Below, piece after piece: positions 15,709 to 23,835 of a stretch of 34,441 nt of DNA. Both the position numbers and the translations under genes were made by a program. This DNA comes from Mesonia sp. (GTDB lineage Bacteria; Bacteroidota; Bacteroidia; Flavobacteriales; Flavobacteriaceae), in the NCBI GenBank assembly GCA_012964435.1, contig DTTX01000063.1, positions 1-34,441 on the forward strand, in the 5' to 3' direction. Each line of letters starts with the position of its first letter. Position 1 is the stretch's first letter. The notes beneath the pieces are model-generated. The model saw only the letters and a list, made by a program, of their open reading frames with translations, was not told the origin of the DNA and made no database searches.

Positions 15709-15738
15709 TAAAAATATGAAAATAAAACTATTGCGCAA
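15709..15738 (-). promoter_or_regulatory. Bacteroidota-type promoter for the sigma/anti-sigma operon
   Basis: On the minus strand, TTG (15738-15736), a 19-nt spacer and TATTTTTA (15716-15709) match the TTG / TAnnTTTG consensus, with seven of eight bases in the -7 box and typical spacing. Transcription would start near 15702, about 25 nt before the ATG at 15677. Confidence 0.5.
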
Positions 15739-15739
15739 T

Positions 15740-15763
15740 AAAAAAGGCTACCAATTGGTAGCC
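15740..15763 (-). terminator. Intrinsic terminator of the superoxide dismutase gene
   Basis: The stem GGCTACC / GGTAGCC (15746-15752 with 15757-15763) has an AATT loop. The core is a perfect 18-bp palindrome. On the minus strand it is followed by six T (A run 15740-15745). It lies 22 bp past the sod stop codon and directly abuts the sigma promoter. Confidence 0.85.
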
Positions 15764-15785
15764 TTATAGTATATTTTAAAAAAAA

Positions 15786-16397
15786 TTATTGCATTTCAAT
15801 AACTCCACAGCCCATTCTTGTACCTGCAGCACCAGAAGGTTGACTTGTAAAATCGTCTTGACCATCGTGAACGATAATGGCTTTATCTACAATATTTTTA
15901 GTATCATCATCACAACCTATACACCATTCGTTAGTAGTAATTGAAATTGTACCTAAACCGTCTGCATTGGTTTTAAAATTACCAATATCACCTTTGTGAT
16001 ATCCTTCTTCGCTTCCCCATTTACCGTGAGGTTGGTCTGTAGGGTTCCAATGTCCTCCGGCAGATTTACCGTCTGCAGAAGAGCAATCTCCTTTCTCGTG
16101 AATATGAATAGCGTGTTCACCTTCAGAAAGTCCCATAATTTCAGCTTTCATCGTCACTTCTCCGTTTTCTTCAGTAAACATTACTTTCCCTGAAAGATTA
16201 CTGTCGCTTTCAGCTTGTAAAGATGCCATTGCTTTTTTCATCTCTGCATCTTCCATTTCGTCCATTTCCTCTTCTTCCATGGTTTCTTCTGTCATTTCAG
16301 AATTATCCATATCATTTTCAGCTTCTTTCTTGTTCTCTTTACAAGATGTAGCGAAAATTACCATTGCAGAAGCGATTATTAAACTTACTTTTTTCAT
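15786..16397 (-). CDS. sodC: Cu/Zn superoxide dismutase lipoprotein
   Basis: A 203-residue periplasm-facing lipoprotein that dismutates superoxide. The signal peptide ends at ATSC with lipidated Cys19. Residues 20-55 are a very acidic Met/Glu/Asp-rich tether. The dismutase domain follows with all ligands: copper His98 and His100 (HIHEKGDCS), bridging His116 (GGHW), zinc His124, His134 and Asp137 (GDIGNF), and copper His177 (IIVHDG). Cys105 and Cys197 can form the conserved disulfide. An additional CIGC pair (Cys159, Cys162) lies in a loop before the last copper ligand. The gene is monocistronic, with its own terminator. Functional assignment is secure. Lipid anchoring to the outer or inner membrane is inferred from the lipobox. 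Confidence 0.95.
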   Translation of the reverse strand: MKKVSLIIASAMVIFATSCKENKKEAENDMDNSEMTEETMEEEEMDEMEDAEMKKAMASLQAESDSNLSGKVMFTEENGEVTMKAEIMGLSEGEHAIHIHEKGDCSSADGKSAGGHWNPTDQPHGKWGSEEGYHKGDIGNFKTNADGLGTISITTNEWCIGCDDDTKNIVDKAIIVHDGQDDFTSQPSGAAGTRMGCGVIEMQ

Positions 16398-16526
16398 AAT
16401 TAAGTTGGTTTTAAATTTTCAGCTAAGTTATAGTACACTAAGTTTTAATCAAATAATTTAAAATAAGCTTAACATAAATTAATATGTTTTAGCAAGCTGT
16501 ATTGTTTTTTAATTTGGAATTAAGAA

Positions 16527-17393
16527 TTATGTAGAAGATACTGCTATCTCTAATTTATTCGGAAGAATTTCTGCTTCAACTTTTTGAAGTGCTTCACAAT
16601 ACTCACCATCGATTTGAAAATCTACTTCTCGTTGAGTTTTAATTATCGCTTTTTTTACCGGGTAGCATTCTACAAAATCTGAAGAAAGTTCTTTGCCTTC
16701 GTTCAAGGTCTTTAAAATTTCAATAAGATCTAATTTTTTAAATAGTAAAATTTCAAAAATACCATCATCAATTTTACCTTTCGGGTTAACCACGGCACCG
16801 GTTCCAAATTTTTTACTATTGGCTAAGGCCAGCATAATTCCTTTTTTGGTAAATGTTTCTTTTTCTGTTGAAATTTCAAACTCATACGGACCTTTACTCT
16901 GAAAAAGTGTAGTGATGCTATTAATAGCATAACCTAATTTGCCACGTAGCGAGCTGCTTTCATATTCCTTAATTAATTCAGCATTTAAACCAAAATCGCT
17001 AATGTGTAATCCTAACTCATCGTTAATATTAATCGCGTCGATCTTTCGGGTTTTGCCGTACAAAGCGATCGGGATAAACTTTTTTGGTTGTTCGGGTAAA
17101 TCTAGATCGCTTGCCAATCCGTTCGCAGAACCGGCCGGTAAAATACCAATAGGCAAAGCGTGATCTCCCATTGCTTCAGCAGCTAATTTTACAGTTCCGT
17201 CGCCACCGGCAACTAAGACGCGATCAAAATTTTCTTTTTTTAATTGTTGCTGAATTTTTTCAGTATCATTTTCACCGGTAGTTTTAAAAACCGTGAGCTT
17301 ATCGTCGCTTTTTAATTCAGCTTTCACCATCTTGAGTAAAGGGCTTTTATCTTCATTACCGCTTATAGGATTTATAATGAATAGAAATTGCAT
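16527..17393 (-). CDS. Diacylglycerol/lipid kinase family protein
   Basis: A 288-residue soluble protein of the DAGK-catalytic/YegS-like family, which phosphorylates lipids such as diacylglycerol with ATP. The nucleotide-binding motif GGDGTV is at residues 63-68, with the companion motif GILPAGSANGLASDL at about 83-97. The N-terminal INPISG at 8-13 is typical of the family. The C-terminal half has the beta-sandwich pattern ending DFQIDGEYCE, the usual D-G-E signature. No signal peptide is present. It is divergent, across a 68-bp gap holding a perfect palindrome, from an App1-type phosphatidate phosphatase that would catalyse the reverse reaction. The exact lipid substrate (diacylglycerol, sphingoid base or other) cannot be read from the sequence. 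Sphingolipids occur in many Bacteroidota, so a sphingoid substrate is possible. Confidence 0.88.
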   Translation of the reverse strand: MQFLFIINPISGNEDKSPLLKMVKAELKSDDKLTVFKTTGENDTEKIQQQLKKENFDRVLVAGGDGTVKLAAEAMGDHALPIGILPAGSANGLASDLDLPEQPKKFIPIALYGKTRKIDAININDELGLHISDFGLNAELIKEYESSSLRGKLGYAINSITTLFQSKGPYEFEISTEKETFTKKGIMLALANSKKFGTGAVVNPKGKIDDGIFEILLFKKLDLIEILKTLNEGKELSSDFVECYPVKKAIIKTQREVDFQIDGEYCEALQKVEAEILPNKLEIAVSST

Positions 17394-17409
17394 ACTAAAG
17401 TTTTAAAGT

Positions 17410-17433
17410 TTTGAAAAATAGATATTTTTCAAA
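17410..17433. promoter_or_regulatory. Palindrome (possible operator) between lipid kinase and phosphatase genes
   Basis: Two perfect 11-base arms, TTTGAAAAATA (17410-17420) and TATTTTTCAAA (17423-17433), are separated by GA. The palindrome is centred in the 68-bp gap between two divergent genes and lies 16 bp and 28 bp from their start codons. The position suits a dimeric regulator acting on both genes. There is no T tract on either side beyond the arms, so a terminator is unlikely. Confidence 0.45.
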
Positions 17434-17461
17434 TCAAATTGTGTTATACTTACCATAATTT

Positions 17462-18424
17462 ATGAAACTAGACTTAAAAATTTATCGAAGCTATGCCAAC
17501 GAACGAGAAATCGTCGTGATGGGGCATTTGTTTAAAAAACATGCACCCGATGTTTTCGATTTAGATAAACGTTGGTATAAACACGCTTGGGCAGTAATTA
17601 GAATGTTTAGAATTAAAACAATTGCTAATGCTGAAGTGATCTTTAAATTTAAAGGAAAAGAAATTGCGTCGAAGACTTTAGATGATGGTCATTTTCGACT
17701 AACTATTCCTTATCACGAAGAAATTGGAAGCGGTTGGCACGAGTTTGAAGTAGCTGCGAAAGTAGAAGGGAATACTCGTGTAGAAAGAGGAGAGTTTGTG
17801 AAACCTTACCCGGGAGAATATGGCGTAATTAGTGATATTGATGATACATTCTTAATTTCTCATTCAGGAAACATTTTAAAAAAACTTTATGTAATGCTTA
17901 CTAAAAACATCAATAAACGTACTGTTTTTGATGAAGCTGTAGATCATTATAAATTTTTAAATCGATTAGGAAGAGAAGACAATTCTACCAACAATGCATT
18001 TTTCTATGTGAGTAGCAGTGAGTGGAATTTGTATAACTTTATTAGTCAGTTTGCAGAATTAAATGAATTACCTAAAGCGGTTCTTAAACTAAAAGATATT
18101 AAAACCGGTATTGCCGATTTTCTTTTTAGCGGAGGTGGAGATCATAACCATAAATTTTATAAAATAAAGCATTTAGTTGAATTTTATCCTGAGTTACGAT
18201 TTGTATTATTAGGAGACGATTCTCAAAAAGACGCTTATATCTATCAAGACATCACTAAAATTTTTCCTGAAAATATTAGTACAGTTTACATCAGGCAAAC
18301 TAAAAAGAAAAAGAAAAAGGAGATTAAAAAAATACTGAAGAATATAGAAAGTATGGGTGTAAAGGTTTGCTACTTTAAAAAAAGTGAACAAGCAATGAAG
18401 CATACTAAAGAAAATTTAGGATAG
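17462..18424 (+). CDS. App1-family phosphatidate phosphatase (DUF2183)
   Basis: A 320-residue soluble protein. The C-terminal domain (about 118-300) carries the HAD-type catalytic signature DIDDT (Asp125, Asp127, Thr129) in YGVISDIDDTFLISHS. It is followed by a second motif VSSSEWNLYNF at about 183-193 and the closing acidic motif LLGDDSQKDAYIY near 255. These are the marks of the App1 catalytic domain, which dephosphorylates phosphatidate to diacylglycerol in yeast. The N-terminal 110 residues form a beta-rich domain (TIANAEVIFKFKGKEIASKT) common in bacterial homologues. A lysine-rich stretch lies near 280-295. It is divergent from the lipid kinase, which catalyses the opposite step. A bidirectional terminator begins at the base after the stop. 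Substrate specificity is inferred from the family. Confidence 0.88.
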   Translation: MKLDLKIYRSYANEREIVVMGHLFKKHAPDVFDLDKRWYKHAWAVIRMFRIKTIANAEVIFKFKGKEIASKTLDDGHFRLTIPYHEEIGSGWHEFEVAAKVEGNTRVERGEFVKPYPGEYGVISDIDDTFLISHSGNILKKLYVMLTKNINKRTVFDEAVDHYKFLNRLGREDNSTNNAFFYVSSSEWNLYNFISQFAELNELPKAVLKLKDIKTGIADFLFSGGGDHNHKFYKIKHLVEFYPELRFVLLGDDSQKDAYIYQDITKIFPENISTVYIRQTKKKKKKEIKKILKNIESMGVKVCYFKKSEQAMKHTKENLG

Positions 18425-18455
18425 AAAAAGGGAGAACAAAGTGTTCTCCCTTTTT
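18425..18455. terminator. Bidirectional intrinsic terminator
   Basis: A perfect 8-bp stem (GGGAGAAC at 18430-18437, GTTCTCCC at 18443-18450) with a 5-nt loop is flanked by five A and five T. It serves the phosphatase gene and the convergent HAEPLYID-family gene. Confidence 0.92.
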
Positions 18456-18465
18456 AGTTAAAAAA

Positions 18466-19284
18466 TCAAGGCTCATAAATTAATCGAAGAAAAGAACTAA
18501 AGCGTTCGTTTTCTTTACTAATAGGAATACCTGTAACGATACCAATAAGAAGTTGATTAGTAACTTCTATACGCATTTGAGGTCTAATAATCATGTCAAA
18601 ATCTTGTTCGTGAACTTCTTTATTAAATTCGACTCCGATAAAATTTCTAGAACCGGGAATCATGTAATGAACGTTCATGTTAATTTGCCAATGGGTTTCA
18701 ATAGCATTAGTTTCAAAATGATGTTCAAAAACAGGACCCGTATATAATAACGAATGAAAATTAGCTCCTAAACGTTTGGCCGCGATAAAAAACGGATTGT
18801 AAACATTACCGGTAAATAATTTTCCGTCACCATAATTTTTAAAATCGGTTAACGTAAACTCTTGAATGTATCCAAAAGCCATCGACATATCGTGTTTTTT
18901 AGAAACAAAAAAACTGTATTGCGCTGCCATTTTTATACTGTTTAGGTTATTTGCCGGCGCATAACTCCCTTGGTTAGGCGAGTAGAAAGAAAAAGGTAAT
19001 TCTACTTCTAAACCCAAACGATCTATTGGTGCCCATTCATATTCTACCAAGGTAATATATTCATCAAAATCTGATCGATCGGTAAGCCCAAGCCCAACGT
19101 TCCATTCTCGTTCACCTTTTCGAGCTCCTAAATCTCGAATAAGATCGATGTAAAGCGGTTCAGCGTGAGTTACCTTATCGGGTAAATTTTCTTCGTTTTC
19201 AGTTTCTTCATTTTGGGCATAAGAATATTGGTATAGATTTAGGCATAGCACTAAACCTACAATCTTAAAAAAGTTGTATTTCAT
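18466..19284 (-). CDS. HAEPLYID-family protein, probable outer-membrane beta-barrel
   Basis: A 272-residue exported protein: signal peptide at residues 1-23 (ending QYSYAQ), a short acidic stretch, then the family motif HAEPLYID at 40-47. The rest alternates short strands and turns (EWNVGLGLTDRS, EYITLVEYEWAPIDRLGLEVELPF, NSIKMAAQYSFF, NPFFIAAKR, MRIEVTNQLLIGIVTGIP). It looks like a small outer-membrane barrel, although the final residues YEP are not the usual aromatic end. Function is unknown. It lies 52 bp downstream of a small exported protein, and the two probably share a transcript. A terminator follows. Homologues with the same motif are widespread in flavobacteria, so this is a conserved uncharacterised gene and not a recent acquisition. 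Confidence 0.75.
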   Translation of the reverse strand: MKYNFFKIVGLVLCLNLYQYSYAQNEETENEENLPDKVTHAEPLYIDLIRDLGARKGEREWNVGLGLTDRSDFDEYITLVEYEWAPIDRLGLEVELPFSFYSPNQGSYAPANNLNSIKMAAQYSFFVSKKHDMSMAFGYIQEFTLTDFKNYGDGKLFTGNVYNPFFIAAKRLGANFHSLLYTGPVFEHHFETNAIETHWQINMNVHYMIPGSRNFIGVEFNKEVHEQDFDMIIRPQMRIEVTNQLLIGIVTGIPISKENERFSSFLRLIYEP

Positions 19285-19336
19285 TTTTATTTATAGTTTA
19301 ATTATTGAGGTTTCTAATATTTTTAAAATTCAATAA

Positions 19337-19708
19337 CTAAACTTGTGGAGGAGGAGAGGTAACTTCCGGAAAAATAGACTTTATACTAAAACTATAATTT
19401 GTAAAGATTTGTTCTTTCTGAACTTCAATGCTGAAATAATTTGAAGTAGAAATATAAGCCTGAAAATCTAATTTGAAATCTTTTTTGTTAATCGAATTAT
19501 TTTCAAAGTCTTCAAACTCATCAAATGCATCTTCTTCACCAAAAACTTTTTCAACAATAATTTCTACAATACTTTCTTGCTTGTTATAATTTAAATTTTC
19601 TCGGTAAGTAACATGATTAGAAATAGGAGCATCAACACTAATATTTAGAAGAAGTAAAGCTAAATAGAAGGTAAACTTTTTAAAATATTTGTGTTTTTGT
19701 AAGCTCAA
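19337..19708 (-). CDS. Small exported protein of unknown function, TTG start
   Basis: A 123-residue protein that I do not recognise. The only possible start is TTG at 19708: the codon before it is a stop and no methionine occurs later in the frame. After a lysine-rich start (HKYFKKF) comes a hydrophobic stretch at about 13-27 (FYLALLLLNISVDA), suggesting a signal peptide or anchor. An acidic block (FGEEDAFDEFEDFENN) follows at about 56-71, then a short strand-forming region. It ends SPPPQV, a proline-rich tail seen on other small flavobacterial exported proteins. It precedes the HAEPLYID-family gene by 52 bp, so the two may act together. The unusual start leaves some chance that the gene is decaying. 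Confidence 0.6.
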   Translation of the reverse strand: MSLQKHKYFKKFTFYLALLLLNISVDAPISNHVTYRENLNYNKQESIVEIIVEKVFGEEDAFDEFEDFENNSINKKDFKLDFQAYISTSNYFSIEVQKEQIFTNYSFSIKSIFPEVTSPPPQV

Positions 19709-19740
19709 CTATTGGGTATTATTAATAAGTGGCTAAAAAT

Positions 19741-19774
19741 AAAAAAGGGTTTGAATTATTCAAACCCTTTTTTT
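19741..19774. terminator. Bidirectional intrinsic terminator
   Basis: A perfect 9-bp stem (GGGTTTGAA at 19747-19755, TTCAAACCC at 19759-19767) with a TTA loop has A6 on the left and T7 on the right. On the minus strand it ends the YtxH transcript 17 bp past that stop codon, and so insulates it from the next minus-strand gene. Confidence 0.92.
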
Positions 19775-19791
19775 AATTTATAAGTTAAAAA

Positions 19792-20076
19792 CTAACTTGC
19801 TGCTTGATGAAGCTCTGCTTTGGCTTTATAACCAATTTCTTCACCTTTAGTTTCTGCCGTTGCAGCTTTTTTTCTAGCTTTTAAAGCCTCGATTTTATGT
19901 TCGATAGAATTCTTTACAGTATCTAACTTTCCTTTAGCTCCTTTTACATAATCATTGCTGGTATCTGCGATATCTTTACGAGTATCTGCACCTTTTTTTG
20001 GCGCTAATAAAATTCCAGCTGCCGCTCCTGCTAACATTCCTGAGGCGATTCCGATCAACATTTTTCCTGTTTTCAT
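19792..20076 (-). CDS. YtxH domain-containing protein
   Basis: A 94-residue small membrane-associated protein. Residues 5-26 form a glycine/alanine-rich hydrophobic helix (LIGIASGMLAGAAAGILLAP) followed at once by KKGADTRKDI. This is the hallmark of YtxH/general-stress proteins. The remaining 65 residues are an amphipathic, lysine/alanine-rich coiled coil. Homologues are often induced by salt, cold or envelope stress, but their molecular job is unclear. It has its own terminator downstream and is separated by 123 bp from the peptidase gene upstream, so it is probably transcribed alone. The neighbourhood of trehalose and MscS genes fits a stress role, by association only. Confidence 0.88.
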   Translation of the reverse strand: MKTGKMLIGIASGMLAGAAAGILLAPKKGADTRKDIADTSNDYVKGAKGKLDTVKNSIEHKIEALKARKKAATAETKGEEIGYKAKAELHQAAS

Positions 20077-20199
20077 TCTGTTTTTGGTTTTAAAATTAAA
20101 CTTGATATAAATTTAAGGAGAAGCTGAAATGTGCTGAAATATTTATAGTTAAGCTTCATTTAAACTTTTCGAACTTTCCTTAAAGTTTTAACAGTTGAA

Positions 20200-21543
20200 T
20201 TAAAATACACTTTTAGGGAAGCTAACTAAGCTTTCAAAACCATTTTTACCAACGGCAACAACTCCAAAATAATAGTTATCGATCACGATTCCTTCTAGGG
20301 TCACTTCTGAAACATCGCCAACATATCTTGAATAATCCCAAGTAGGTGAAGTGGTATCTCGCCAATAAATTTTATAACCTTTAATATTTGGATTCTTAGA
20401 TTTTTTCCATTTTAGTTTAGTTGAAGGTTCTACTACGCCACCAATCGCAACCTCTTCTGGAGCTAATGGTGCCCAAGCTAAACTTGCTAAATTAATTGCA
20501 TTTACTTCGGTTAATTTTTCAGCATATTTAAAATTAACACCTTCGAGAACATCGCCATATTCAATACCATTTTCGGTTCTTATATCTTGGTGTTGACGGT
20601 TGTAGTTTTCGTGAGCTTCCATAATTCTTACGCCGGCAAAACCCAAATCGTTAAAAGGTTTGTGATGACCGCCACGACCAAAACGATCTAAACGATAAAT
20701 AAGCATCGGATTCATCTCTGGTAAATACTCCTTAGTTGTATTATGAATATACCTGGCTAATTGTCTAGAAATACCATCGACTTCACCACCGTAATACCTA
20801 CGCATTTTACGTTCACGCTCAGTTTCTGTTGGCGGAACCGGTTCAGAAAAAATTCTGAAACTTCGATTATCAACTACTCCATCGACACCTTCAATATTTC
20901 CGATCATATCATTATTGAGTACGCCAATTATATTCCAATTGTTTTTTTTAGCATATTCAGCTAAACCTTTGCCTCCAAAAAGTCCTTGCTCTTCACCAGA
21001 CAAACCAACGTAAACAATACTGTTTTCAAATTTATAGTTAGAAAGCACTCTTGCGGCTTCAATGGTGCCGGCCATTCCGCTAGCGTTATCATTTGCTCCG
21101 GGAGCATCGGTGGTGAAATCTGTTGCGCTACTGGCACGAGAATCGATATCGCCACTCATAATTATGTAGTGATCTGGATTTTTGGTGCCTCGTTGAATGG
21201 CAACAACATTTACAACCGCTGCTTTATGTGGAATTCTACTTCCATCTTCCGGTGTTACGATTTCTTTTTGATAAAATACTTCTAAGCAATTATTACAGTC
21301 GTTAGAAATATTATCAAATTCTGCTTTGATCCATCTTCGGGCAGCACCAATTCCTCTGGTGTTTGATGTGGTATCGCTAAATGTATTTCTAGTACCAAAA
21401 CTTACTAATTCAGTAATGTCTTTTTCTATACGCTCGCTAGAAACTTCATCTATAATATCATAAAGTTCTGTATTTTCTTGTGCTGAAATATTCAGCGAAA
21501 ACAGAAAGGCAATAAATAATAGTGGGGTGAATTTCATTTTCAT
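20200..21543 (-). CDS. M28-family metallopeptidase with fibronectin-III-like tail
   Basis: An exported 447-residue protein. I take the ATG at 21543. An earlier in-frame TTG (21555) would add four residues before the signal peptide MKMKFTPLLFIAFLFSLNIS. The M28 core has Asp152 in GANDNASG, Glu184-Glu185 in LSGEEQGLFGG, Asp212 in NNDMIGN, and a histidine in the RQHQD motif near residue 324. The first metal ligand, usually His in GHxDS, is Asp132 in SGDIDS. Residues about 370-447 form a fibronectin-III-like domain (LKWKKSKNPNIKGYKIYW). The family cleaves N-terminal amino acids or, in some members, cyclises glutamine. The start codon lies one base after the trehalose-synthase stop, so translation is probably coupled. 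Why a periplasmic peptidase belongs with trehalose synthesis is unclear. Confidence 0.88.
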   Translation of the reverse strand: MKMKFTPLLFIAFLFSLNISAQENTELYDIIDEVSSERIEKDITELVSFGTRNTFSDTTSNTRGIGAARRWIKAEFDNISNDCNNCLEVFYQKEIVTPEDGSRIPHKAAVVNVVAIQRGTKNPDHYIIMSGDIDSRASSATDFTTDAPGANDNASGMAGTIEAARVLSNYKFENSIVYVGLSGEEQGLFGGKGLAEYAKKNNWNIIGVLNNDMIGNIEGVDGVVDNRSFRIFSEPVPPTETERERKMRRYYGGEVDGISRQLARYIHNTTKEYLPEMNPMLIYRLDRFGRGGHHKPFNDLGFAGVRIMEAHENYNRQHQDIRTENGIEYGDVLEGVNFKYAEKLTEVNAINLASLAWAPLAPEEVAIGGVVEPSTKLKWKKSKNPNIKGYKIYWRDTTSPTWDYSRYVGDVSEVTLEGIVIDNYYFGVVAVGKNGFESLVSFPKSVF

Positions 21544-21544
21544 T

Positions 21545-23752
21545 TTATTCAGCAAATTTCTCTAATAAATGTTTTACTTTTTCTGTATCTTCTACAAAAT
21601 AATCGGCATCGGTTTTTTGTAAACCTACTTTTACGGTAAAAGTTTCATCGGGTAATTCTCTAAACATATATTCATCGGTCCAATCGTCGCCAATCGCAAA
21701 GATGAAGTCGTACTTTTCTTTGAGTTGTTTAGTTGCTGCACGCCCTTTATTAACGCCGCTATTTTTAATTTCAATAACCTTATTACCGTTTAAAACGCTT
21801 AAATCGTGGTTAGAAGTTAAATCTTTTACGACGCTAGAAAGTTCGTTTGCTCTTTGACCACCAAGTTGCGGATCAGATTTGCGATAATGCCAAGCCAGTG
21901 AGTAATTTTTTTCTTCAATAAAAGTTCCCGGTGTACGATCTACAAACGATTCTAATACCGGTCGAATACTACTCATCCAGTTTTTATTTACATTTTCGGT
22001 AATGCCCCAATCGCCATTTTTTTCTTTTAACCACAAACCGTGTTCAGCAATTAAAGTGACCTCTTTATCGCCAAAATGCTTATGTAAGAAATCTTTGTCT
22101 CGACCGCTAATAATCACCAATTCACAGTTTTTAGCGTTAAGCTTATCGATGGTATTATAAAGTTCTGGATCTGGAGCAACCAATTCTGGATCGTCATTAA
22201 AATCGACTAAAGTTCCGTCGAAATCTAGAAACAAAATTTTCTTTGAAGCTTTATTAAATTCATCTACTATATATTGTTCTGTTTTTTCATTCACGTGTTT
22301 AGCCTTTTTAGAGATGTGATTCACTTTGGTGCCTTCTAACGCTTTCATAAATTCATCTGCCCATTTTTTAATTCCGTAGCGTTTTAAACGACGTTGAATA
22401 ATTCTATTTCTCGATTTTTGTTCTTTCAGCGGCATCTCGTAGGCTTGTTTAAGCGCATCGGCAATTTGATCGTAATTATTAGGGTTAATGATCAAAGCTT
22501 CGTTCATCTCGTGCGCGGCACCGGCCATTTCACTTAAAATTAATACACCCGATAGATCGGTTCTTGTGGCAATGTATTCTTTAGCAACTAAATTCATCCC
22601 ATCGCGACGTGGCGTTAAAAGGGCAATATCACAAGATGTATAAAGATCGATCAAGTTATCAAAAGGCATCGAGCGGTAAAAATACCAGATAGGCGTCCAA
22701 CTAACGGTTGAAAATTTACCATTAATTCTACCGACCAATTCATCAATCTCTCGCTTTAATTTTTGGTATTGCGGCACATTGGAACGTGAAGGAACGGCTA
22801 ACATAATTAAACGTACCTTTTCTTTAAATTCCGGGTATTTCTCTAGAAAATGCTCGAAAGCTCGAATTCTGTTAGCAATACCTTTGGTATAATCTAAACG
22901 ATCGATTGAAAGGATCATCTTAGAACCCGGTTGCGTATCTAAATGTTGATCTAAGCGTACTTGAAGTTCAGATTTTTGATCTTGTGTTTTTTCAAAATGT
23001 TCTAAAGCCGCCTGTTCAAATTTTTCATAATCGATTCCCATCGGGAAGGAGTCGACTTTTACAATTCTATTTTTCAGCGTAATTTCATTAAATTGTGTTT
23101 CGTGGCGTAAAATTCGACTTACAGAACTTAAAAAATGGCGCTCGTAATCGTAGGTATGAAAACCTAATAAATCTGCGCCCAACATTCCTTTCAATAAAGA
23201 TTCTCGCCAAGGAAGCGTTCTAAAAACTTCGTAGGATGGGAAGGGAATATGTAAGAAGAAACCAATGGTTACATTAGGTTTACTTTTTTTGATCATCCCG
23301 GGTACCAATAATAATTGATAATCGTGTACCCAAACCGTATCGCCATCGTTTAAGTTTTCAATAATTTTTTCAGCAAACTTTTCATTTACTTGTTTGTAAC
23401 CTTTCCATTGTTCTTCGTCAAATTTGGTGTATTCCATAAAATAATGAAACAGCGGCCAAATGGTTCGGTTACTAAAACCATAATAATAATCGTCGAGTTC
23501 TTTTTCGGTTAAATTAATAGCTAGGCATTTCTCTTTTTCTGCGGCATTGTTAATTTGTTTTTGAATGTCTGGGTTTACCTCTTCTTCGGTAAGACCCGAC
23601 CATCCAATCCAAAGACTATCACCTTCCTGGTGTACCGATTTCATTCCTGTTGCAAGGCCTCCCACACTCGGAGAAACTTTTACATCTTGATTATTTTCAA
23701 TAGAAATTTGAAGTGGTAAACGGTTAGAAACAATAATAGTTTTGTTTTTCAT
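21545..23752 (-). CDS. otsAB: Bifunctional trehalose-6-phosphate synthase/phosphatase
   Basis: A 735-residue cytoplasmic fusion that makes trehalose from UDP-glucose and glucose-6-phosphate. Residues about 1-475 are the GT20 synthase: SNRLP near the start, GGLATGM at 31-37, WVHDYQL at 141-147, [11 protein letters not shown] at 282-292 and RRDGMNL at 382-388. Residues about 500-735 are the HAD-type trehalose-6-phosphate phosphatase: LDFDGTL with Asp510 and Asp512, [18 protein letters not shown], and the closing [11 protein letters not shown] motif. Both active sites look complete. It is the first gene of an operon with the M28-type peptidase and is divergent by 83 bp from a GH15 enzyme that may hydrolyse trehalose. 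Control by osmotic stress is likely but not visible in the sequence. Confidence 0.95.
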   Translation of the reverse strand: MKNKTIIVSNRLPLQISIENNQDVKVSPSVGGLATGMKSVHQEGDSLWIGWSGLTEEEVNPDIQKQINNAAEKEKCLAINLTEKELDDYYYGFSNRTIWPLFHYFMEYTKFDEEQWKGYKQVNEKFAEKIIENLNDGDTVWVHDYQLLLVPGMIKKSKPNVTIGFFLHIPFPSYEVFRTLPWRESLLKGMLGADLLGFHTYDYERHFLSSVSRILRHETQFNEITLKNRIVKVDSFPMGIDYEKFEQAALEHFEKTQDQKSELQVRLDQHLDTQPGSKMILSIDRLDYTKGIANRIRAFEHFLEKYPEFKEKVRLIMLAVPSRSNVPQYQKLKREIDELVGRINGKFSTVSWTPIWYFYRSMPFDNLIDLYTSCDIALLTPRRDGMNLVAKEYIATRTDLSGVLILSEMAGAAHEMNEALIINPNNYDQIADALKQAYEMPLKEQKSRNRIIQRRLKRYGIKKWADEFMKALEGTKVNHISKKAKHVNEKTEQYIVDEFNKASKKILFLDFDGTLVDFNDDPELVAPDPELYNTIDKLNAKNCELVIISGRDKDFLHKHFGDKEVTLIAEHGLWLKEKNGDWGITENVNKNWMSSIRPVLESFVDRTPGTFIEEKNYSLAWHYRKSDPQLGGQRANELSSVVKDLTSNHDLSVLNGNKVIEIKNSGVNKGRAATKQLKEKYDFIFAIGDDWTDEYMFRELPDETFTVKVGLQKTDADYFVEDTEKVKHLLEKFAE

Positions 23753-23835
23753 TGGTTAAAGTTTAGTGTTGGTTGTTTTTATTTTTTTAATTTACAGCTT
23801 TATATTCAAACGACCTTAAATACACTAAAACTTTA

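Noticed and set aside
16471-16488. AACATA/TATGTT hairpin downstream of the lipid kinase gene
   Set aside because: The stem is only 6 bp and all AT-rich with no T tract suited to termination on the minus strand.
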